From an uncultured Porphyromonadaceae bacterium (lineage in GTDB: Bacteria > Bacteroidota > Bacteroidia > Bacteroidales > Muribaculaceae), in the NCBI GenBank assembly GCA_947649495.1, contig CANSRU010000001.1, positions 180,837-244,836 of the forward strand: a stretch of DNA of 64,000 nt, written 5' to 3'. Position numbers and translations under genes: made by a program. Within the stretch, counting starts at the first letter, position 1. The number at the start of each line of letters is the position of its first letter. The notes below the pieces were generated by a model. The model was not told the DNA's origin. It did no database searches and saw only the letters and a list, made by a program, of their open reading frames with translations. Below, piece after piece: positions 47,286 through 56,690 of this stretch.

Positions 47286-49037
47286 TTACTTGAAGAAAAA
47301 TGTACGGTGCTTGACCTTGCGCCGGAGAAGATCGTTGGAGGAATCCAACTCAAGAGCACGTTTCCAGAAGTCGAGCGCACCATCGGGGTCGCCGTTCATG
47401 AAATATATATCGCCGGCATGCTCAAGCATATCGGCAGTCTCTCTTTCAGAACTTTCGAGTGCCGCATCTATGGCCTCCTTGGCCTCGGTGTAATTTTTCA
47501 TCTTGAACAGCACCCAAGCATAGGTATCGAGCGAGGTGTCGTCGTCGGGCTTCTCGGTTATCACCCGCTTTATCATGGTGAGAGCCTTGTCGAGATCGCG
47601 GTCCTGACATGCCATGTAGTATGCACAGTTGTTAAGCGCCAGCAGATTGTCGGGATTCATGCTCAACGCCTCCTGATAATAACGGAATGCAGAATCGGTC
47701 TGCTCCGAGCTGTAATATGTATCGCCCATGGCCGAATATATCTCCGAACGTTTCTCCATATCGGCCGAATCGGTCAGCTCGAGCGCTTTTCCAAGATATG
47801 ATAGAGATGCGGGATAATCCTTTTCGCGCAGTTTTCCGGAAGAGGCCATCAGATAGAAATCCATATCATCGGGGAAATACCGCATAGCCGCTGACAATGT
47901 CGACATCATCTTCTGCATGTCGCCAATCTCATAATACAGACTGGCAAGAGCCTTCCACCGCTGCGCGTCCGACGGGTCGGAATCGAGAGCATAATCTATC
48001 TGTTCGGCAGCGCCCGGATAATCGCGTATGGCCATAAGGTAATCGCCATATAGATTGCGCACATCCACTTCGTGAGGATATTGGTCGATAAGAGTGTGGA
48101 ACAGCGATGTGATACGCTGATGCTGAGTGGAATCGGTGTACAGATCAGCAACATATTCGCGCAGAATGCCAAGTTTAGGCTCCATGTCAAGGTCGGGTTG
48201 ACGCAGAGCGTTAAACACTTCACGGTCGTAGCCCACGCTATCGCCTATGTTTTTATAATATCCGGCCTTGTGATAATAAGCCAGACCGCTCGTAGGGTCT
48301 ATTTCGAGAGCCCGGTCAAAGTAAGCAAGCGCCGAATCATTGTTTTCGTAGGAGGTGAATATCGAGCCCATTATTATATTGTAGGGCACCGACTGTGGGG
48401 AAGAATCGAGCATGCGGTGAGCCTCGCGCAACACAGCGGCCGTATCGCCCATCATATTGTAGAGCTGTATCTTTCTTGAAAAGATATTGACATCATCGCC
48501 CTCGCGCATCTCTATCGAATCGTATATGGCAAGAGCCCTGCGGATATCATCGGCACGTCCCGACGCGGCAAGCCGGTCGGCGTATGAACCGCCAACGTCG
48601 GTACGGTCGGGGAAATGACGGTACAGATTGCCGAGTGTGGCCACAGCCTCGGCATTGTCGCCCATCTGCGACGCAAGCGAGGCATACATCACCCCCGCAT
48701 AGAAATCGTCGGGAGTTTTATTCACATAATTCCTGACACGCTCCATACCTCCGGCCACCATGGAACTGTCGCCGTTGCTTTCAAGTATCATTTTCAGACC
48801 GCGCTCCTTGTTTAAAAAATTATCTGCGGGATTAAGGTCAGACGCATACTCGACAAGCGAATAATAAGCATCGTTCTTCCCATCACCCTTCAGGCGGAGC
48901 GCCTCGAGATATACATAGTCGGCTTTGCGGACATCGCGTTCAGATTCCGGCACACGTTTGCCCCACACGGCCTGCGACATGCCGAGCACCAATACGGCCA
49001 TCACGGCCACTGACTGATTTATACGTTTGATATTCAA
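47286..49037 (-). CDS. TPR protein, exported
   Basis: 583 residues with signal peptide VMAVLVLGMSQAVWG. Many tetratricopeptide repeats fill the rest (for instance DSALAYFDRALEIDPTSGLAYYHKAG and GDPDGALDFWKRALELDSS). It should be a periplasmic scaffold. Position between dut and the DUF4292 gene is standard in the phylum. No enzymatic motif is visible. Confidence 0.88.
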   Translation of the reverse strand: MNIKRINQSVAVMAVLVLGMSQAVWGKRVPESERDVRKADYVYLEALRLKGDGKNDAYYSLVEYASDLNPADNFLNKERGLKMILESNGDSSMVAGGMERVRNYVNKTPDDFYAGVMYASLASQMGDNAEAVATLGNLYRHFPDRTDVGGSYADRLAASGRADDIRRALAIYDSIEMREGDDVNIFSRKIQLYNMMGDTAAVLREAHRMLDSSPQSVPYNIIMGSIFTSYENNDSALAYFDRALEIDPTSGLAYYHKAGYYKNIGDSVGYDREVFNALRQPDLDMEPKLGILREYVADLYTDSTQHQRITSLFHTLIDQYPHEVDVRNLYGDYLMAIRDYPGAAEQIDYALDSDPSDAQRWKALASLYYEIGDMQKMMSTLSAAMRYFPDDMDFYLMASSGKLREKDYPASLSYLGKALELTDSADMEKRSEIYSAMGDTYYSSEQTDSAFRYYQEALSMNPDNLLALNNCAYYMACQDRDLDKALTMIKRVITEKPDDDTSLDTYAWVLFKMKNYTEAKEAIDAALESSERETADMLEHAGDIYFMNGDPDGALDFWKRALELDSSNDLLRRKVKHRTFFFK

Positions 49038-49074
49038 TACTTGAAACTGTTATAGTGATTTAACGGCCGGAGCG

Positions 49075-49518
49075 TCAGTCCTTGCCGGTGTGCCCGAAAC
49101 CACCTTCGCCGCGGAGAGTGCTGTCAAGCGTATCCACCTGCTCCCACTCCACTTGCGAATAGCGTGTCACCACCATCTGGCATATACGCTCTCCGTTATT
49201 GATAACAAAGGGAGTATCGGAAAGGTTGATTAATATAACCCCTATCTCTCCACGGTAGTCGGCATCGATTGTTCCGGGAGTGTTCACCAAAGTTATGCCG
49301 CTTTTCAATGCCAGACCGCTACGCGGACGCAACTGGCATTCATAGCCTTGCGGAAGGCTGATACGCACCCCGGTGGGTATGAGGGCACGCTGCATCGGCA
49401 TCAAAGTGACAGGGCTTTCCAATGAGGCCCGCAAATCCATGCCGGCCGACAGCGGAGTGGCATAGGCCGGCAGGTCTCCGCCCGAGGCGTTGACTATCTT
49501 TACTTTTACTGTATCCAT
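49075..49518 (-). CDS. dut: dUTP diphosphatase
   Basis: 147 residues from the ATG at 49518. The ORF track start (49581) runs into the preceding gene. It splits dUTP to dUMP and diphosphate as a trimer. Motifs present: AGMDLRASL near 25, [22 protein letters not shown] near 65, the GEIGVILIN region, and the C-terminal GxGGFGHTG as REGGFGHTG-type end ([11 protein letters not shown]). It is in the OMP-dut-TPR-DUF4292-envC operon. Confidence 0.95.
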   Translation of the reverse strand: MDTVKVKIVNASGGDLPAYATPLSAGMDLRASLESPVTLMPMQRALIPTGVRISLPQGYECQLRPRSGLALKSGITLVNTPGTIDADYRGEIGVILINLSDTPFVINNGERICQMVVTRYSQVEWEQVDTLDSTLRGEGGFGHTGKD

Positions 49519-49523
49519 ATTTT

Positions 49524-50060
49524 TCAGAAGCTTATACCGAGACGCACACAAGCCATACTCAGGCCATTGATGTCGCACCATTCGTCGCTTTTCTGGAATG
49601 AACGCATTCCATTATATACGTAGCTCAGTGCGAGATACGAAGTGAATGAACGGCCGCGGGCAAGGTTAATGCCGATGCCGGGCGACAGATACAGACGTGT
49701 GGTCTGCTTGCTGTATGTAACATTGTTGAATACGCATCCGGCACGTAGGTCCATGAAGAGGAGAGTGGGACGCGAACTGAAGCCGGTGCGCAGCAAAGCG
49801 TAGACAGGGAACGACCGCGTGGCGTTGCTTACCATCATGTTAACTCCGGCACCGATACCGAGCACATCTATCGAATTGCTTTTATATCCGAAAAAAGCAT
49901 CGAGATTTATGGTCGACATGTCGTTGCTGGTAAGGTCAATGGCTCCTCCGGCTTCAGCACCCCACACGAAGTGTTCGAGAGCCGACGGCACAGCCGATTC
50001 GGAAGCACGGACTGACAATACGGGAATAAGAGCGAGCAATAGCAGTAAAATCTTTTTCAT
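49524..50060 (-). CDS. Outer-membrane beta-barrel protein, small
   Basis: 178 residues. A signal peptide [15 protein letters not shown] is followed by alternating strand-like segments such as [28 protein letters not shown], and the C-terminus ends in an aromatic residue ([10 protein letters not shown]), a typical barrel-end signal. Its role is unknown. It is the first gene of the dut operon and is preceded by repeat copy C, which carries its promoter. Confidence 0.75.
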   Translation of the reverse strand: MKKILLLLLALIPVLSVRASESAVPSALEHFVWGAEAGGAIDLTSNDMSTINLDAFFGYKSNSIDVLGIGAGVNMMVSNATRSFPVYALLRTGFSSRPTLLFMDLRAGCVFNNVTYSKQTTRLYLSPGIGINLARGRSFTSYLALSYVYNGMRSFQKSDEWCDINGLSMACVRLGISF

Positions 50061-50077
50061 AATGTAATGATGAAATG

Positions 50078-50144
50078 CAAATATACGAATAAGTAGGGTG
50101 CAATGCCAAATTTATTTGAGCATTGCCGAGCAAAAGTATATTGG
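50078..50144 (-). repeat. Promoter-associated inverted-repeat element, copy C
   Basis: Outer stem AATATAC / GTATATT (50080-50086 and 50136-50142), near-matching flanks. Inner stem GCAATGCCAAA / TTTGAGCATTGC with the same extra A as copy A. On the minus strand: TTTG, 21 nt, TATATTTG (50085-50078), the promoter of the outer-membrane protein operon. Confidence 0.75.
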
Positions 50145-50160
50145 CAGCATGTCAAATATA

Positions 50161-51036
50161 CTATTTTTTCAAACGGCAGGCGACCACCGCACCGCTACTC
50201 GCTAGCGACATGCAAGCCCAGTTCTTCCGCTCGGTGAAACCCTCCATACGCAAACCGCACCGCTTAGCCACCTCTTCCACCACCGGGATATCCTCGACAT
50301 AGAAGCCGCTGAGCAGCACTCTCGCACCGGGTGCGAGATGCCGTGAATAGGCAGGCAGGTCGGCAGTTATCACATTGCGGTTTATATTGGCCACGAGCAC
50401 ATCGGCCTTGAAGCCCACCTCATCCAGACGCGAACAGTCGCCAAGCAGAATGTTTATTTCATCGTGATTGTTAAGCTGCTTGTTATCGAGCGCGTTAAGG
50501 TAAGCCGGCTCATCAATCTCAATACCGGCCACAGGTGCCGCGCCACGCATGGCGGCGAGTATGGCCAGAATACCGGTTCCGGTGCCCATATCAATCACAG
50601 CCTTGCCTTCGAGCTCAAGCTCAAGCAGACGTGATATAATGAGCCATGTGGTGGAATGGTGTCCGGTGCCGAATGCCATTCTGGGGTCAATTACAATATC
50701 GTAATCGCATTCAGGGATGTCGGTATGGAAAGAGCTGTGGATAACACATTTATCGGCCACTACTATCGGCTTGAAATAATTTTTCTCCCATTCGTGGTTC
50801 CAGTCGCGCCCCTCCACCATGGTCACAGTCCATGTGTGTGTGCAATCAAACGGCATGGCATCAAGAGCCTGCTCGCATTCGGGGGTATACGCATCTTTAC
50901 GTATATAGGCCACCAGCGCGTCGGCTTCAGGCACAAAACTCTCAAAACCGGCATCGGCAAGCAGGGCCGCCGCCACATCGGTTATATCCTCGCTGCAAGG
51001 GGTGAGACCGATTCTCACCTCCATGTAATCGTTCAT
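50161..51036 (-). CDS. prmA: Ribosomal protein L11 methyltransferase
   Basis: 291 residues. It trimethylates L11 with SAM. The N-terminal substrate-binding part carries VEGRDWNHEWEKNYFKPI and the catalytic part DPRMAFGTGHHSTTWL, with SAM motif I VIDMGTGTGILAILAAMRGA near 145 and VANINRNVI. The Met at codon 5 (51024) is an alternative start. Confidence 0.93.
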   Translation of the reverse strand: MNDYMEVRIGLTPCSEDITDVAAALLADAGFESFVPEADALVAYIRKDAYTPECEQALDAMPFDCTHTWTVTMVEGRDWNHEWEKNYFKPIVVADKCVIHSSFHTDIPECDYDIVIDPRMAFGTGHHSTTWLIISRLLELELEGKAVIDMGTGTGILAILAAMRGAAPVAGIEIDEPAYLNALDNKQLNNHDEINILLGDCSRLDEVGFKADVLVANINRNVITADLPAYSRHLAPGARVLLSGFYVEDIPVVEEVAKRCGLRMEGFTERKNWACMSLASSGAVVACRLKK

Positions 51037-51088
51037 AAATCGTGATGAATGTTAATTAGGTTGATTGACTGTCTACGCCGGCACAAAT

Positions 51089-51370
51089 CTATTTGCGGTG
51101 GCGTGTAAGTTTGAACAGTTTCGTGCCGATACGGAACGCAATCACGGCATAGTCTATATAGCTGAGGCTACCGAGTATTTTCCCCATTATACCGTTACGC
51201 GCACCCATGCCGGGAATGCTTTCCCGCGCCTGACCCGCATCGTGCATCAGTCTTGCCTTGGCAATCTCGCAGCGTGCCAACATGTAGGCGCGCCGGTAGC
51301 GAAGTTCGTCGATAGTGTACCCCGGCCAGTTGGCCGGTTCCATGTCGCTATGTTTTGGCAATTTTTCCAT
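51089..51370 (-). CDS. Unknown 93-residue protein in the YtxH/holin operon
   Basis: 93 residues from the ATG at 51370; the ORF track's longer start runs through the holin-like gene in another frame and is not credible. The N-terminal half is helical and polar (GYTIDELRYRRAYMLARCEIAKARL), and a short hydrophobic helix follows (SLSYIDYAVIAFRIG). I do not recognise a family. It is 11 bases after the holin-like gene and probably the last gene of the stress-type run. Confidence 0.6.
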   Translation of the reverse strand: MEKLPKHSDMEPANWPGYTIDELRYRRAYMLARCEIAKARLMHDAGQARESIPGMGARNGIMGKILGSLSYIDYAVIAFRIGTKLFKLTRHRK

Positions 51371-51381
51371 ATAAGATAGCT

Positions 51382-51720
51382 CTAAGAAAGTATAAGCCGC
51401 GACACGAACCGCGACACCGGATTGATGAACAGAGGCTTGCGGAGCAGAAACAGCAAAACCATCATGGCAATATAGACAACAGCCACGATGCCACATCCCC
51501 AGGCCATGCCTATGGACTGACCAATCCACTCGGCCAAAGCCACAGACAGAAATATAAGCGCCACCATTGCGAGGGAAAAGACTACGAAAGCCACAGCCAC
51601 AGCCGAAAGCAATACCGAGAGTTTTTCGGCAGCCGTAAGCTTGGCATATTCTATTTTAAGAGTGGCATAGTCCTTTCCTTGCTGCCACAGACGGCTGAAG
51701 GAGTTTTCTTTTTCAGACAT
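51382..51720 (-). CDS. Phage-holin-family (holin III-like) membrane protein
   Basis: 112 residues with two hydrophobic segments, SVLLSAVAVAFVVFSLAMVALIFL and GCGIVAVVYIAMMVLLFLL. The N-terminus is a charged helix. It resembles the DUF1469/holin superfamily III proteins found beside YtxH proteins in Bacteroidales chromosomes, without a phage. The cell role is unknown. It is 170 bases after the second YtxH gene. Confidence 0.7.
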   Translation of the reverse strand: MSEKENSFSRLWQQGKDYATLKIEYAKLTAAEKLSVLLSAVAVAFVVFSLAMVALIFLSVALAEWIGQSIGMAWGCGIVAVVYIAMMVLLFLLRKPLFINPVSRFVSRLILS

Positions 51721-51890
51721 AAACAGGTCGTGTTAATATAGAAACGGCATCAGAGGAGTTGCGACCAATCAAGATAAACCATCATATCCGCCCGCGGCCG
51801 CACGCATCGTGAGCCTGAGACCCACATACACGTACGGCTGATGCGTTGCAGACATGAGAAGCATTCCTGATATTACGCCTCTCCCGAATG

Positions 51891-52088
51891 TCAATCCTCG
51901 ATATCGGCAGTAAGCTGCTCAACCAAGGCGTCGATCTCGCTTTCAGTGCAGAGAATGCCTTTTTTCTCAAGGATTTCCTTGATGCGGCGACGAAGGTCGG
52001 AGCCTTTCTGAGGAGCGTAAAGCAGCGCCACACCGGCACCTACAATGGCGCCACCGAGAAATGCGTATAAAATACTTTGTGTACTCAT
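51891..52088 (-). CDS. YtxH-domain protein, 65 residues
   Basis: One glycine-rich N-terminal membrane segment (FLGGAIVGAGVALLYAPQKG) followed by a basic and then acidic helix (RRRIKEILEKKGI). This is the YtxH pattern seen in stress-responsive small proteins. It shares 60% of its start with the neighbouring YtxH protein, so the pair probably arose by duplication. Function unknown. Confidence 0.75.
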   Translation of the reverse strand: MSTQSILYAFLGGAIVGAGVALLYAPQKGSDLRRRIKEILEKKGILCTESEIDALVEQLTADIED

Positions 52089-52127
52089 GTGATTCTGGAA
52101 TAAAACGGGTTAGTTACTGTGGGTAAA

Positions 52128-52328
52128 TCATTTCATATCGAGCTGCTCAGCCAATTCATCGGCCAGCTCTTCCATCTTGTCCTTCTTGAGGTTGATACCT
52201 TTGGATTTCAAGAATTTGACAATCTCCTTACGGGTGTTCTCACCCTTTTCGGGAGCGAAAAGCAAACCTACCGCGGCGCCGGCAATGGCTCCGCCTACTA
52301 CAGCCAGGATAATGTTAAGGGGTTTCAT
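52128..52328 (-). CDS. YtxH-domain protein, 66 residues
   Basis: Start at the ATG 52328; the ORF track's longer N-terminus is untypical for the family. The segment ILAVVGGAIAGAAVGLLFAPEKGENTRKEI is the YtxH core, and a charged helical tail follows. It is the first gene of a small-protein run (two YtxH, holin-like, unknown). Expected to lie in the inner membrane; partner unknown. Confidence 0.75.
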   Translation of the reverse strand: MKPLNIILAVVGGAIAGAAVGLLFAPEKGENTRKEIVKFLKSKGINLKKDKMEELADELAEQLDMK

Positions 52329-52530
52329 ATCGTAAATATATTTGAAATTTGATTTTACGTGAATATAACAACCATGATGCCACAAAAGATTTACGGGCGC
52401 TGAAAAAAACAGCCTGTGGCAATCAGGTTTGTGGTGGCTAAATTAACATATTGGGCTTAACATTCCAAAAAAATAAGGCTTTTTCTGCCGCTAATCATAT
52501 CCTAACCCTTTTATAATAAAATATAAGATG

Positions 52531-52538
52531 TAACTTTG
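52531..52538 (+). promoter_or_regulatory. -7 element TAACTTTG of the GH20 gene
   Basis: An exact TAnnTTTG match 53 bases before the start codon. The -33 element is weak (CTTTT around 52508). Confidence 0.6.
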
Positions 52539-52590
52539 TAAGCGATAGACTCCGAACACGGAACAAACATTCAATCATTAACATAAATCC

Positions 52591-54912
52591 ATGAAAAAAA
52601 TTCTGACCTCCGTGCTGGCGGCAGCGTGCATAGCCACAGGCTGCACAAAGAAAATCCAGCAAGAAGCCGATTACCGCGTGGTTCCGCTACCCCTGGAAAT
52701 AATTCCGGGCGACTCAACCGCCACGTTCACACTCTCGGAATCGACCGTGATAGCTTATCCGGCCGACAACGACACATTGCGCCGCAACGCCGAACTGCTG
52801 AGCGAATATCTCGAGACCCTTACCGGCTCGCAGCTTCAGCTCACCACCGACGCGCCCGCAACCAATGCCATCGTTCTAAGCACAGGGCTCGACAACAGCA
52901 ACCCTGAAGCCTACAGACTTACTGTCAATCCGGAAAATATAACCATAGAGGGAGCATCGGCAGCAGGCAACTTCTACGGCATCCAGACTCTCCGCAAGTC
53001 CATTCCATCGGCTGCCAAGCAGACAGTGCTGTTCCCCGCCGTCACCATCAACGACCAGCCACGGTTCCCCTACCGCGGAGCCCATTTCGACACTTCGCGC
53101 CATTACTTCCCGGTAGATTCCATAAAGGAATTCATCGACATGCTGGCGCTGCACAACATAAACCGCTTCCATTGGCATATAACCGACGACCAGGGATGGC
53201 GCCTTGAAATCAAGAAATATCCTCTTCTCACCGAGATCGGTTCCAAACGCGAGGGAACATGCGTGGGTCACGACTTCGAGACCTCCGACAGCATACCCTA
53301 CGAGGGATATTACACTCAGGAAGAAGCCAAAGAGATAGTGAAATATGCGGCTGACCGCCACATAACCGTAATACCGGAGATAGACCTCCCCGGCCACATG
53401 CTCGGAGCACTGGCAGCCTATCCCAACCTTGGATGCACCGGCGGCCCATACAAGGTGTGGCAACGCTGGGGAGTGGCCGACGATGTTCTTTGTGCCGGCA
53501 ACGACTCAACCCTGCAGTTCATCGACGATGTGCTGACTGAGGTAACCGAAATATTCCCCTCGGAGTACATACATATCGGTGGCGACGAGTGTCCGAAAGT
53601 GCGCTGGGCCGAATGCCCCAAGTGTCAGGCCCGCATAAAGGCCCTCGGACTCAAAAAGGATTCCCACAGCACCGCCGAGCAGAAACTCCAGAGCTACGTG
53701 ATGGAGCATGCCGCCACTACACTTGCCGGACTTGGCCGCAAGATGATAGGCTGGGACGAGATAATAGAGGGTGGACTGTTTCCCGGAGCCACAGTGATGT
53801 CGTGGCGTGGTGAAGAGGGTGCCGCCGAAGCTGCCCGCCAGGGTCACGACGCGATACTCACCCCCACAAATTTCTGTTATTTCGACTATTCGCAGTCGCA
53901 GGATCTTGACAGCGAACCCCTCGGCATAGGCGGATTTGTACCGGTATCGAAAGTTTACAGCCTTGAGCCCACAGGACACCTGAACGAGGAACAGGCCAAA
54001 CACATACTCGGCGCACAGGCTAACCTGTGGACCGAATACATAAAAACATTCAGCCACGCGCAGTATATGGAGCTCCCCCGCCTTGCCGCAATGTGCGAGG
54101 TGCAGTGGACCCAGCCCGAAAAGAAAGATTTCACAGATTTCACAAAACGCCTACCCCGCATGATAGCTCAATATGACGCATTGGGCTACAACTACGCCAC
54201 CCATATATTCGACATACAGGGTGGACTGGAATCAGATTCAGACAATCATGTGATAGTGGCAAACTTCCGAACCATAGACGACGCTCCGATTTATTACACT
54301 CTCGACGGCAGCGAACCCACCGAAACCTCGGCTATCTACACCGAGCCTGTGGTTCTTGACAAATCGTGCACCATCAAGGCTGTGGCACTGCGCCCCTCGG
54401 GAGCATCGCGCTTGTTCTGCGACAGTGTGTCGTTCAACAAAGCCACCTCGGGTGCTGTAACTCTTGAAACTGAGCCCCACTCACGCTACCGTTCGACCGG
54501 TCCGGCGCTGCTCACCGACGGACGCTTCGGAGCATCGAGCTTCAACACAGGCGAATGGATGGGCTTTGAGGGTGTGCCTATGATAGCCACAGTTGACCTC
54601 GGCTCGGAGCAGGAAATATCGTCAGTAACCATGCGTATTCTTCTCAACACCCCCAACTGGATTTTCGATGCCCGCGGCATAAAGGTGGAGGTGTCGGCTG
54701 ACGGCAAGACATTTAAGGAAGTGGCTTCGGAAGAGTATCCCGTGATGACCAAGGAGACAATAGACATTGCCACCCACGTTATCAAATTCGCTCCTGTAGC
54801 CGCACGCTATGTAAAGGTTACAGCACTTTGCGAGAAATCCATTCCGGCATGGCATGGTGTGGGCGAAGGCAAACCCGGCTTCCTGTTTGTGGACGAAATA
54901 GTGGTGGACTGA
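52591..54912 (+). CDS. Beta-N-acetylhexosaminidase (GH20), lipoprotein
   Basis: 773 residues. Lipobox ATGC at Cys18. Domains: GH20b-like N-terminal part (about 30-150), the GH20 barrel (about 155-510) with catalytic pair DE at 332-333 in HIGGDECPK and HWHITDDQGWRLEI, a chitobiase-type C-terminal domain (ITIDDAPIYYTLDGSEPT region), and a final discoidin-like domain. It removes terminal GlcNAc or GalNAc from glycans, presumably of host mucin or dietary origin, at the cell surface. It is a single-gene unit with its own terminator. Confidence 0.95.
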   Translation: MKKILTSVLAAACIATGCTKKIQQEADYRVVPLPLEIIPGDSTATFTLSESTVIAYPADNDTLRRNAELLSEYLETLTGSQLQLTTDAPATNAIVLSTGLDNSNPEAYRLTVNPENITIEGASAAGNFYGIQTLRKSIPSAAKQTVLFPAVTINDQPRFPYRGAHFDTSRHYFPVDSIKEFIDMLALHNINRFHWHITDDQGWRLEIKKYPLLTEIGSKREGTCVGHDFETSDSIPYEGYYTQEEAKEIVKYAADRHITVIPEIDLPGHMLGALAAYPNLGCTGGPYKVWQRWGVADDVLCAGNDSTLQFIDDVLTEVTEIFPSEYIHIGGDECPKVRWAECPKCQARIKALGLKKDSHSTAEQKLQSYVMEHAATTLAGLGRKMIGWDEIIEGGLFPGATVMSWRGEEGAAEAARQGHDAILTPTNFCYFDYSQSQDLDSEPLGIGGFVPVSKVYSLEPTGHLNEEQAKHILGAQANLWTEYIKTFSHAQYMELPRLAAMCEVQWTQPEKKDFTDFTKRLPRMIAQYDALGYNYATHIFDIQGGLESDSDNHVIVANFRTIDDAPIYYTLDGSEPTETSAIYTEPVVLDKSCTIKAVALRPSGASRLFCDSVSFNKATSGAVTLETEPHSRYRSTGPALLTDGRFGASSFNTGEWMGFEGVPMIATVDLGSEQEISSVTMRILLNTPNWIFDARGIKVEVSADGKTFKEVASEEYPVMTKETIDIATHVIKFAPVAARYVKVTALCEKSIPAWHGVGEGKPGFLFVDEIVVD

Positions 54913-54942
54913 TATAGGCCGAATCCACGTCTAAAAGACACC

Positions 54943-54984
54943 ATCGGGGTATTTCCTTAATCGGGGAATACCCCGATTCTTTTT
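54943..54984 (+). terminator. Terminator of the GH20 gene
   Basis: ATCGGGGTATTTCC / GGGAATACCCCGAT, 14-bp stem with one wobble and 7-nt loop, then TCTTTTT. Confidence 0.9.
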
Positions 54985-55004
54985 AATATAGTCTGTTCTC
55001 TGGG

Positions 55005-55523
55005 CTACTGACTGAGAGCGCAATCGCCTACATCGGCCGACAGCAGTTCCTCAACGAGCTTACGGCGCGCCTCGGCGTTTGATTCGTTGGTTTCACCTAA
55101 AAACATAATTTCGGGATAACCGCTATATGGATAATATCCTCTCAATTCATCGGCGTCCATAAATGCGCCATTACCGTAGAGGGAGGAGACATGGGTGGCA
55201 ACGCGAGCAGAGGCAGAAGTTGCAGTTGGTGCCGGAGATAAGGTTGAAGCTGGAGCCGAGTTTTGGGATTTAGCTGTAACAGGCTCGTCGTTGACAGTGG
55301 AAGCTTCCTTTCCCGGGATTGCAGACGAGCTGTTCTTACCCCGGCTTATCTGGGAGATTATGAGCGCTGCCATGGCGTTGACCACATCGCTTTCCGACCG
55401 GACTAACTCACCGGTCAGCCCATAGTTGACAACGGTGGATATTATTTCAGCACGTATAGCGGCATCTTCTATCATATTTATGGCATCGAGCCACTTGCGG
55501 TGAAAAGAGAATGAGGACTTCAT
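55005..55523 (-). CDS. DUF6291-like protein
   Basis: 172 residues from the ATG at 55523. The -7 element TAACTTTG at 55557-55564 excludes the earlier ORF-track start at 55559. The N-terminal segment FSFHRKWLDAINMIEDAAIRAEIISTVVNYGLTGEL resembles the DUF6291 proteins found near phage replication genes. The middle is low-complexity (SAPASTLSPAPTATSASA), and the C-terminal part is a different, helical region. Function unknown. It lies between a GH20 gene and rpoD, with no other phage gene visible. Confidence 0.6.
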   Translation of the reverse strand: MKSSFSFHRKWLDAINMIEDAAIRAEIISTVVNYGLTGELVRSESDVVNAMAALIISQISRGKNSSSAIPGKEASTVNDEPVTAKSQNSAPASTLSPAPTATSASARVATHVSSLYGNGAFMDADELRGYYPYSGYPEIMFLGETNESNAEARRKLVEELLSADVGDCALSQ

Positions 55524-55556
55524 GGCAAATTCTGTGTTTTTGATGTTTATTTGCCA

Positions 55557-55564
55557 CAAAGTTA
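55557..55564 (-). promoter_or_regulatory. -7 element of the DUF6291-like gene
   Basis: Minus strand TAACTTTG, an exact match to TAnnTTTG. Confidence 0.6.
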
Positions 55565-55629
55565 TAACCCCAACATCCCATAAGATTGTGAATTTACACT
55601 TTTATGCACACGCACTATATATGCAACAA

Positions 55630-55656
55630 CGGAGCCGCACCATTGGTGCAGCTCCG
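55630..55656 (-). terminator. Terminator of rpoD
   Basis: CGGAGCCGCACC / GGTGCAGCTCCG with a 3-nt loop and one mismatch. It lies 43 bases beyond the rpoD stop. Confidence 0.7.
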
Positions 55657-55698
55657 AGTGTGTTGATTCTGTTCTGTTTTTTGCTGTGAGCCGGATGC

Positions 55699-56559
55699 CT
55701 ATTGCCCGAGATAGGGTTTGAGCAGACGGCTTTTCTGTCCTTTGAGACGGCGGATGGCCTTTTCTTTGATCTGGCGCACACGTTCGCGCGTAAGATCAAA
55801 CTTGGCTCCGATCTCCTCAAGCGTCATTTCCTGACAACCGATACCGAAGAACATCTTCAGAATCTCGCGCTCGCGCTCGTGAAGCTGACGCAGTGCACGA
55901 TCCACTTCTTTGGCAAGCGACTCCTGAGTAAGAGTGGAATCGGCCATAGGGGAATCGTCGTTGGTCAACACGTCGAGCAGACTGTTGTCCTCGCCTTCCA
56001 CAAAGGGAGCGTCGACCGATATGTGACGGCCTGACACCTTGAGAGTATCAGCGATTTTATCAACAGGCACATCGAGACGTTCGGCAAGTTCCTCGGCCGA
56101 AGGACGGCGTTCGTGATCCTGCTCGAACTTTGACAGTGCCTTGCTGATTTTGTTAAGCGAGCCAACCTGGTTGAGGGGCAGACGCACTATGCGCGACTGC
56201 TCTGCAAGAGCCTGCAGAATAGACTGGCGAATCCACCACACAGCATAGGAGATAAACTTGAACCCTCGGGTTTCGTCAAATTTCTGTGCCGCTTTTATCA
56301 AGCCGAGATTGCCTTCATTGATAAGGTCGGGCAAGCTAAGTCCCTGATTCTGGTACTGCTTGGCCACCGACACCACGAAGCGGAGATTGGCACGAGTGAG
56401 TTTGTCGAGGGCGCGTTGGTCTCCCTGGCGAATGCGCTGCGCGAGCTCTACCTCCTCTTCAACTGAGATAAGCTCTTCACGGCCTATTTCCTGAAGGTAT
56501 TTGTCAAGCGATGCGCTTTCGCGGTTAGTGATTGATTTTGTGATTTTTAATTGTCTCAT
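55699..56559 (-). CDS. rpoD: RNA polymerase primary sigma factor RpoD (Bacteroidetes short form)
   Basis: 286 residues. Bacteroidetes housekeeping sigma lacks region 1.1 and is about this long. Region 1.2 has [10 protein letters not shown] near residue 18, region 2 has [38 protein letters not shown], region 2.4 [21 protein letters not shown], region 3 follows, and region 4.2 is [20 protein letters not shown]. It directs core polymerase to -7/-33 promoters such as those in this window. A candidate -7 TAATTTTG lies at 56584-56591. Confidence 0.96.
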   Translation of the reverse strand: MRQLKITKSITNRESASLDKYLQEIGREELISVEEEVELAQRIRQGDQRALDKLTRANLRFVVSVAKQYQNQGLSLPDLINEGNLGLIKAAQKFDETRGFKFISYAVWWIRQSILQALAEQSRIVRLPLNQVGSLNKISKALSKFEQDHERRPSAEELAERLDVPVDKIADTLKVSGRHISVDAPFVEGEDNSLLDVLTNDDSPMADSTLTQESLAKEVDRALRQLHEREREILKMFFGIGCQEMTLEEIGAKFDLTRERVRQIKEKAIRRLKGQKSRLLKPYLGQ

Positions 56560-56583
56560 CTTTCGTATGTGAGATTAAGCGTG

Positions 56584-56591
56584 CAAAATTA
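56584..56591 (-). promoter_or_regulatory. -7 element TAATTTTG of rpoD
   Basis: Minus-strand TAnnTTTG match, 25 bases before the ATG at 56559. Confidence 0.55.
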
Positions 56592-56690
56592 CAAAAAATA
56601 TTGCAAATGCACGCATAGAAATTGCATGTTTTTACATTCGTGTCGCTTATACCGATACAAAACGTACCGGATTCACGTATAGCAAAACAA

